From Isoetes taiwanensis (Eukaryota; Streptophyta; Lycopodiopsida; Isoetales; Isoetaceae): DNA of 64,000 nucleotides. The notes under the pieces are model-generated. The model did not search any database, was not told the origin of the DNA, and saw only the letters and a program-made list of their open reading frames with translations. A program made the translations under genes and the position numbers. Positions 56,635 through 64,000 of this stretch are shown here, in pieces; the first letter of the stretch is position 1, and the number at the start of each line of letters is the position of its first letter. The DNA is taken from contig JAJEKV010000013.1 of NCBI GenBank assembly GCA_021234155.1, positions 3,071,252-3,135,251 of the forward strand, written 5' to 3'.

Positions 56635-59600
56635 TAAGAATAAGAATAAGAATGATTTTTTATCGTCCAATGGGACCAATTGGCCTATGGGACCCAGAAG
56701 GAGCGCAACAAACTTATTACTGTCTGGGTTAAAAAACCCCCGCCCCGAAGGGTTTTCGAGGGAAAAAATCGTGGCAGTAATAAGAATGCTGTCAAACTGT
56801 ACAAGTATACATCATCATGAAATAAATGTATATATACATGTCAAATGTGTGCCCAAGGACATAGCTGATCTCGCATGTCCATAACCTCCTGAAGGTATGA
56901 TCCCAGCACCCGTACGGATGCTGTGCTCAATGTCACATGTAACGGCTGGCCAGGGTTGACCAACTCAGCATAGCGCGTCCGAATTTGATCATATGCTGGG
57001 CAACTTTGAAGAGTATGAGATTCATCCTCAATGACTCCCATTTGGCAGCATTGACAGAGTCCCCCCCGGCGCGGGCTCACCAATCCATCCGCCGCCCTTC
57101 ACCAAGATGATGTGCCCCCCGTGTAATGGAGGCAATGAGTCCGCGACCTTTCATAGGCAAGTGTGTATGCGTGCAGCATTGCGGGCCTCGCTCCAATGTG
57201 GGATTTATATGGTGCCGGGTAGTGTGCCGCCTTTGATATGTTCAAGGGCATTGGCATCCCAAAGCTTACCGAGAAAGCTATGGCGACCGACCTCCGCTTT
57301 GCACATGTATACACCTGTTTCTACACATTCCATCTAGCCAACCATTGAGCTCTTTTCTCCAAAGAAGCCTTGAGGCGCTCACCATTCCCATTGCCATGAT
57401 ATAAGCTAGTTTAGGGAGACAAGCATCGCCCATATTGATCACCTTTTGAAAATAGACAATGTGGCTATCAAAAGTCAGCTTCTAAAGAGACAAGAATCCT
57501 CGCCTCCCGCAGAGAATTTGATATGGACCGTGGACTTCACCCTAGTGCTCAGATTTTAAGAAGGCTTTCTCAAGACCGCCTTCCAAGTCATTCCAAGTCT
57601 AAGACCTTGAACGAGTGTGGATCGGGATGGGCCCAATCATACAACTCCCTTCTATGACTATTGTTTTGCATTGCATATAGTGCCTTCGAGCCCACCGGCC
57701 ACTCAGATCCGTGATGGATGTGTCCCAAAGACATAGTAGAAGGAAACTCCACTCCTAAATATTTGTATGTGGATGCTACTTCCACATTCTCCGCCCCCAG
57801 AATCAAGGAGGGAATCCTCTACCGACGGAAGATGATATGAAAACCACCTTAGTCTTGGCCAAAGTTGACGCCGCATATCGGGCCGCCATGCACGTGTCCG
57901 TGGCCTCGAGATGTCGATGTCCGCCGGGGTGTGTAAGTTAGGAGGTCCACATCATCAGATATATTAATTGTCCGATGATCCGTAGAGAAGATGAGCCCAT
58001 CGCCTCGCTATTTGCAAGCCAGCCTCTTCAATTGATCAATGTAAAGCCCAAACAATGTTGGGAAGAGAGGGCATCCCCGACTAACCCCGATACTACTATC
58101 ATCAAATGCTTGGCTGGCTCGGGCCGCAAACCGACCAGCATCTCTTCATATAGCCTCTGCATTAATCGTGATTCTCGCAAATCTGGCATAAGAACCCCCA
58201 AACCGCCGCAATCTTGCCCATAGTTTTTCCCCGAGGTACAATGTCAAACGCTTCGCAAAAATCCACAAAGCAACAATATAGATCCCCGACGGCCGGTTCG
58301 CTTGTCTTCAACCGTAGTTCGCGAACGGAAGAAGATGTGGTCAATAGTTGAGTGCCGGGTCTGAATCTTGCCTCGATGAGGGCCCCGCGACCTCCGCCAC
58401 GCTTTGCCCAAAAATCGCCAATCCATCGCCGAGAATCCCAAAGAAACAATTTGGTAAACACCGAACCTCACTATGATTGTTCTAAGAATTGGTTGGGCTG
58501 CGGGTCACCGCCTTTATAGATGGGAACAACTCGCTATTGGTCCACCGCATGGGAAGCCTTTCCCCGTAATGCCTTGTTGAACAAGGCGGTCAAGCACGGT
58601 ATGATGGACGGCCCCGCATACCATCCGTGTCCGGGCTTTCCCATTGGCAAGACGCCGCAAGCCTTGTTCCACGCCCCGATTGCGGATTTCCAAAGACGGG
58701 CCTTCTTTGGTGGGTAATGCCGCATGTGCACCCTAAGGGTCGAGAAGCCGCTGTAAGTATTGCTCCCACGCCGGGAGTGATATTCCCCTGCGGGTTTGTA
58801 ATCGCTTTAAGAACCCTTCACCGTAGGTCCCCGGATGACGCTCCATGAGGTAAAAACATTTCCCTTTGATGCACCGCAATGTACTCCGGGCTTTCTTAGC
58901 TTTTAAGGAAGACGCTGCACGGTCGGACCGTCTGCGGGCGAAAGCGTGTCTGCGGACTTGGCAGAGCCACCGCTTTGTGTTCCTTGCACTCGTGATCAAA
59001 CCATTGATTACGTGGAAGGTTGTGTTCCTGGAGGTCCGTCCGGGCGCGCTTATCCCAAAGCACCTCTCGCCAAGTAGCCCTAAAGCACATCACACCGCCC
59101 GGCCCGGCTCTAGTGTAGGATATTGCAAAATTTCTCGCAAAGTCATCTATAAGCATCCGGGCATAAGCCCCCGCGCATGTTCATAATCCAATCGCAAATG
59201 AGGCATGTGAGGAGTTGTTGCACGGGGTTCGCATAACCCGCCAAGCCAACTCCCCAAGTAGAGTGGTAAGTGGGTCGAAGTCGCATCTCTTCATCACTAT
59301 TAGCCGGTCCTAATCGGAAGTGCTTGACGCACATGCATATCCCGCCGTGCACCAAAGACATAGTCCACTACACTAGATCCCTCCTCCCCCCGGTTTTTCC
59401 TGCCTACAAGTGTTTCTTGGGTGGACTACCATCGCTACCCATTGTAGATTACTGTGTCAAAGATACCGCAGAGCAAAAGCAATGCCAACCATAGCTGCGG
59501 ACTCGACATTGTCATCCGATGTCCGGGCCAAGCTCCTTCTCGCAGACGCACTCGCAATATATCATCACCAAGGATCAAATCATGCATTGTTCTACCCCAA

Positions 59601-60250
59601 GGCGCTGCGATTGAAGTTCCAAGGAGTATGACACCGCCTAACCGCTTATGTCATTGCCAGATGTCATCATATAGATCGATATAGGGGTCCAAACTATCCA
59701 CATCCGGAATGGGTGTGATAGAAGTTGCTTTTTCAGATGTGGAAAGTAGCGTCGCCACAAAGAGGGGTCCTGCTTATTGTAGTTTTCCACACGCAATCCA
59801 CAAAAACCGGCCAGGTGCTTGTGTCGCCTTGAACAAGGAGATCGATCGCGCTAAGGTCGCTCGGTAGTAGCAGTAACCCCCATGCCCCCGCTTCCGCGGC
59901 AATCATTGAAGATTGAGTAGCCGCCGTATCCTCGACAAGTTCCGTATCATGTGTCCTACATGCTCCCATGTTTCTATGAGGAAGATGAGATCCATGTCCG
60001 CAAGAATCGAAGTTGAGACTATCTCCTTCTCGCACATGGGAAGCCCCGACAACCCGTGAGACCAGCGCGAGGCACGCTCCTATTTGTTGGCAAGGGCAGG
60101 TGTGGGGATTTCAGCAGGCGGCAGAAGGGGGATGGCGTAAGGGAAGTAGCCCGAGACGCGGCGAAAGCAAATGTAAGGTGAGGCAACTTGAAGTGTGGCG
60201 GCACAGAGGCAGCAAAGCAGCTGGGCCCCCGTGCCAGCTGGAGGGTTAAT
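56635..60250 (-). mobile_element. LINE copy B (minus strand), longer copy of the family at 15.4 kb
   Basis: The (AAGAAT)n tract at 56635-56653 is the 3' tail, and the first 0.9 kb matches copy A. Further 5' on the minus strand are LINE ORF2 pieces in many frames: ANTYKYLGVEF-like at about 57760, a SDDVDLLT active-site remnant near 57955, ARFRPGTQLLTT and FDIVPRG (58250-58400), and endonuclease pieces such as SSVVDYVFGA near 59360 and FLIETWEH near 59975. The 5' end is near 60250. ORF1 was not recognised. Decay is heavy and CG-rich indels are common. Confidence 0.7.
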
Positions 60251-61770
60251 AGAGCCCATTCTATCATTATTTATTTAGGTACACTATCATCCACTTTGAA
60301 GATTTATAACTGGATTCTTAAGTATTTATGGGACAAATCCTTCCCAATTATTATCCCAAATGCTTATTATAATATTCAGTAAATTCATCTTCAACCATGT
60401 TTGTGCTTTGTTGATTTTCCCCTCTATGTCCTCAACAAATAAAACTTAGGACGATACATAGGACAAGCTTTAGCCCACTTTTGCCAATAAAAGCAACACC
60501 GGGTTGATTAGTGTTTGTGTTAAAAGCAATCAACTTTATCAGATCAAGGCAAATATGTCGAGAATATTCAAACTTAATATTTAAATGTTGCAAAAGACGG
60601 TCAATTGAAGAACAATCATGGTAGGGCTCTTCACCTCAAATGATTTGGTTTTGGAGCCATAGGAAGCAACCCACTTTCTTTTGGTTCTACCAATGTTGCA
60701 TCGCCTTCATCACAACTGTCTTCCTATGTTGGAGCTAGCATGTGCGCTTTTCATTGGTACTAGAATCGTTTCTAGCTTATGGCGAAGTGGATATAAATAT
60801 AGAATAACTTAATGAGTTGAGCCTACAGATGATTGTCACATCAGAATTTGGCAAATTGAGAATGGATCACTAGTTTGGCATTTGATGCTTCATAGAAGAT
60901 TTCTTTTTTTCCTTTTTTTTTATGTTAATTTTCATTCTTCTTGCATTTTCTGTGGTTTCCGTGGATGATAAAAATCCTATTCTATTCTTCTTGCATTTTT
61001 TTTTATGCTCTAATTTGGACTTGTTGATAATGGCCTTTTAAAGTCTTAGCGTTCTGCGGACTTTTTCAAAAGCCCAAGTCTTTGCAACTCCCTTTTCTAG
61101 ACATTATTTCATAGGTCAAGCTTTTTGCTAGGACAACATATATACCAAATCTTCCAAGTTATTATTTCCACTGTTTTGAGCTTCTACAATACTGATAACG
61201 AAATCTTACATAAACTGAAAATCCGCTGCAAATGTAGTGAAAAGACATCCCTTAATAGCATATGCATTTTATATTCACATAAAATGCAGGGCATAGCACT
61301 TTGTAAATCAACTTGAAGCTCAAGATAAGCCTAGTAATCTAGTAAAATCAAGTACTATAACCCTTGTTGAATACATGAAACTACTTTGATTTTGCTTAGG
61401 TAATGTCCAGCTAGCTAACAAAACCACAATGAAAACTTTAAAACTTACAATCATCAAAGAGGGCCCATGGAAGTTATATCATCTCTACCTTGACGATGGA
61501 GCATTCACTTTTACTCAACTTGAGTACATTGCTTTCATCTTGTTGTGTTGAAAACATCATATGGCTTTCTAGATGTGCAAGTTGGGTGTTGGTCTAGACA
61601 TGCATGTATAGGACATTCAATTATTATTTCTGTGTCTTCTTGGCCAAAACAATACAGTGCTGACTGACTCCACCTAATCTAATACCTCATGGATCCAGCC
61701 AAATTGTATTTTCGTAGTATCGATCGCCCAAATACAAAAACCCTGCACAAACATAGACTGACAGCATATT
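60250..61770. other. Intergenic, AT-rich
   Basis: No gene or repeat recognised. A short duplication of tattcttcttgcatttt is seen near 60930 and 60990. Confidence 0.5.
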
Positions 61771-61773
61771 AGA

Positions 61774-62275
61774 AATCCCAAGAATCATGAAACAAGGGGA
61801 GACAAAGCACATCCTTCAAGGAAAATGGAGAAAGAAAAATCTAGCCAAACAAGTGGTATAATTTTTCATAAATTACTGTGAGACGCAATGCACATCATCA
61901 ATCAAACTAATTTCAAGGAAGCAGTTAAAAGCAAGCCTACACCATTATTCAGGAGCTCTTGGTCCAAACTCCACTTTTTTCCACCAGACTGAATTCCAAT
62001 TGAATATCCCAAGAATCATGAAACAACTTCGACTCCAATTGAATATTCCAAGAATCATGAAACAAGGGAGACAAAGCACATCCTTCAAGGAAAATGGAGA
62101 AAGAAAAAATCTAGCCAAACAAGTGGTATAATTTTCATAAATTACTATGAGACGCTAATGCACATCATCAATCAAACCAATTTCAAGGAAGCAGTTAAAA
62201 GCAAGCCTACATGATTATTCAGGAGCCTTTGTCCAAACCCACTTTTTTCCACCAGACTTCGACTCCAATTGAATA
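61774..62275. repeat. Tandem duplication of the CNX3 3' end
   Basis: Two adjacent copies of about 230-260 bp (about 61774-62013 and 62038-62275) are nearly identical, each starting (t/c)ccaagaatcatgaaacaa. The right copy contains the true last codons, stop and 3' UTR of CNX3. The left copy repeats the same final coding sequence, with small indels, and 3' UTR downstream of the gene. A short piece of the unit is repeated a third time at the junction (62005-62050). Confidence 0.9.
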
Positions 62276-63877
62276 TTGCATATTTGTATTTCCTTCATGC
62301 AGCTTTTACACATATCATAAACAGTGAGACAAGCAACAGAAACAGCAACCATTGCTTCCATTTCTACACCTGTTGGACCAACTGACATCACCTCTGCATT
62401 TATATCCACAGCATTATCAGCTTCATTTAGCCTGAGATCAACATTAACACTGGACAACAGAATATTGTGGCAAAGGGGAATTAGGTTGCTAGTTTGTTTT
62501 GCAGCCTGTATTCCAGCTACTTGCGCAACCGTAAGGACATCCCCTTTCATTATCTTATTAGCAGCCACCAAGCTAAACGCCAATGGACCCAAGAGGACTT
62601 TCCCAGAGGCCACTGTAATCCTCCTCCTTGTGTCAGATTTGCCTGAAACATTTACCATTGAAGCCCTTCCTGATTCATCAATATGTGTGAGACTAAGATG
62701 TCGGCCCATAATTTGCTGGAATTTGAGTATCTTCGAATCATGAACCTTTGCTTGAGGGAAACCAGAAGTTCCCTCTTGATCTGATTCGCCAAACACGGAC
62801 AAAAATTCCTGTCATAACCAGAAGAGGATCATTACAATAATCACCTTGTATGACTAAACAACTCACAACTCTGTGTACTAATAGCAATAGCATGCATTTG
62901 CGATCACATAAAACCGCAGGTATGAAACTGAAGTTGTTGTTCCATTTTGATTAAGCTTCTTGATTTTATTTAAGATTTAGCTAGATATGAAAACTGAGAA
63001 TAATGCTGGCATTTTTCTTTCAATGCTTGAACTTTCCTAATGGACACCTTTATGAAAAAAATTTCCTGTATCTGTATCTGAAGTATTAAAATTCAAGGAC
63101 CTTTAACTAGTAGCTGTCGTAAGAATTAAATTTGTTTGTCTTCTTCCCAGAAGTAGCATGAACACTACACACTAATATTGCATGTCGAAAGGCCAAAAAA
63201 AAAGGGGGCCATGGTGTGTCATTTGATTCCTTAAGGCTAATTCCATTTTGCATGGACTGTTTTACAACAATCACCACAAAGAGAACAAAAAAGCAAATTC
63301 TGTTCATGAAGTGGCTACCAATGTGTAAAGCATACCAATTGACCCACTTCAATCTGCTATATTTGAAAAGGAAAACAAATTGTCACCAGCTGCCGCTACA
63401 CATGGGTCTTCCTTTAGCCTTTCTGTGGACAAAGTACCCCAAGGCATCAGCAACTTTGATTTTGCCATGGAAGACCCCACGTCTTGGATGGCCAACATAC
63501 ATAATTTCAAAACTTCACGTGCCATTTTGGTACATTTGAACAGGTTGTTCTTCAACATTTCAGACAATTACCAGTTTAACCAAACTTTAGAAATGTTTAT
63601 GAATATTTACTACCACCAATACAATACCAGAGAAACATTCCAGATATTGGGTTCCAGAAACTTCAAGGTAGATACAAAGAATAATGCAACTGGATGTACA
63701 ATGCAAACTGCTCGAACAAAAACAATTTTACCTGAACCAGATTGATATAATGAAGGTAGAGAGTAAGTATTTTACCTTATTTAAAGCATCGATGTTCTCA
63801 TTAGAGAATTTAGACAAAGCTCTCGTACTAATCATCAAAGACGGAAATCGGCTAATTAACAGCTTGGAGAGCCCCAT
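62215..63877 (-). CDS. CNX3: CNX3, MoaC-family cyclic pyranopterin monophosphate synthase (two exons)
   Basis: Exon 1 is 63877-63776 (34 codons, ATG at 63877) and exon 2 is 62808-62215. They are joined by a GTAAAA donor and a TTATGACAG acceptor in frame, giving about 231 residues. Exon 2 holds the whole MoaC domain: LTHIDESGRASMVNVSGKSD, GKVLLGPLAFSLVAANKIMK, GDVLTVAQVAGIQAAKQTS, LIPLCHNILLSSVNVDLRL and TGVEMEAMVAVSVACLTVYD, including the conserved Lys and the IPLCH and TGVEMEAL-type motifs. With CNX2 it makes cyclic pyranopterin monophosphate, the first step of molybdenum cofactor synthesis, in plant mitochondria. The short N-terminus (MGLSKLLISRFPSLMISTRA) is rich in Arg and Ser, lacks acidic residues and fits a mitochondrial presequence. 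No internal stop is seen. One active-site-region Ala/Cys difference (SVACLTVYD, where SVAALTIYD is usual) is probably harmless. It could be one of several copies. Confidence 0.92.
62809..63775 (-). other. Intron of CNX3
   Basis: 967 bp, with donor AAG|GTAAAA at 63775 and acceptor GACAG|GAA at 62809. A 40-codon open stretch on the minus strand near 63510-63385 (YVGHPRRGVFHGKIKVADAL...) is not needed for the CNX3 frame and is not recognised. It may be a leftover of an inserted element. Confidence 0.75.
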
Positions 63878-64000
63878 TGTCCGTATCTCTGTTCTCCATA
63901 CCTATCTCTCTTTAGAGGGCCCCATTTATGAGCCCAACTCGAGCATCCTACCTGTAATCGAAAATCCAGCAAGTTTCCCGATCAAAATCTGTGGGGTTTT
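63878..64000 (-). promoter_or_regulatory. CNX3 5' flank / 5' UTR
   Basis: 123 bp upstream of the CNX3 ATG remain in the window. No TATA box was recognised. The stretch probably represents 5' UTR, with the promoter outside. Confidence 0.35.

Noticed and set aside
63216-63745. Plus- and minus-strand open frames within the CNX3 intron
   Set aside because: CNX3 splices cleanly from exon 1 to exon 2 without them, and no family is recognised.

Overview
The window looks like repeat-rich nuclear DNA of a land plant with a large genome. Three things point that way: a plant-type, intron-containing CNX3 (MoaC family) gene with an organelle-targeting-like N-terminus; Ty1/copia, Ty3/gypsy, LINE, CACTA and hAT relics; and very low gene density. 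A fern or other non-seed vascular plant is my best guess, because of the DUF7869-type elements, but this is inference and I cannot name the species. Only one gene looks like an intact ordinary host gene: CNX3 at the right end (62215-63877, minus strand). A second apparently open stretch, a DNA-methyltransferase-like exon at 10574-10980 (minus), may belong to a host gene or an element.

Layout. 1-3229: 3' part of a decayed element encoding a DUF7869-type protein. 3240 to about 6.6 kb: 5'-truncated Ty1/copia relic (IN-RT-RH, one LTR start). 6.6-22.4 kb: mostly non-coding DNA holding a tRNA-like hairpin, the methyltransferase exon, a hAT relic, a truncated LINE (copy A), SINE-like boxes, inverted repeats and tandem repeats. 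22409-33744: a putative two-gene DNA transposon. Its minus-strand gene (23034-30051) is a multi-exon, decayed amino-methyltransferase of the permuted beta type. Its plus-strand gene (30274 to about 33520) is a second copy of the DUF7869-type protein. A 3.4 kb non-autonomous CACTA element (25700-29080, TSD TCC) is inserted in the methyltransferase gene. 33.8-56.5 kb: a three-level nest, in which a plus-strand LINE is split by a minus-strand LINE, which is split by a complete but decayed Ty3/gypsy element (40599-51827, TSD CTGAG). 56635-60250: a longer copy (B) of the LINE seen at 15.4 kb. 60.3-64 kb: intergenic DNA, a tandem duplication of the CNX3 3' end, and CNX3.

The most interesting part is 22.4-33.7 kb. 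A putative transposase-like gene and a DNA-methyltransferase-like gene sit back to back across a promoter region of about 220 bp. Both outer ends carry the same AAAGATTCC-containing motif, and that motif also ends the independent first copy at 3.2 kb. A palindrome of the form GTATTC-n-GAATAC is scattered through the introns and promoter of the methyltransferase gene and was not noticed in the rest of the window. An element pairing a mobility protein with a DNA-modifying enzyme and its own array of palindromic sites would be a notable system. Both genes are pseudogenes here, so an intact copy elsewhere is needed to prove the design.
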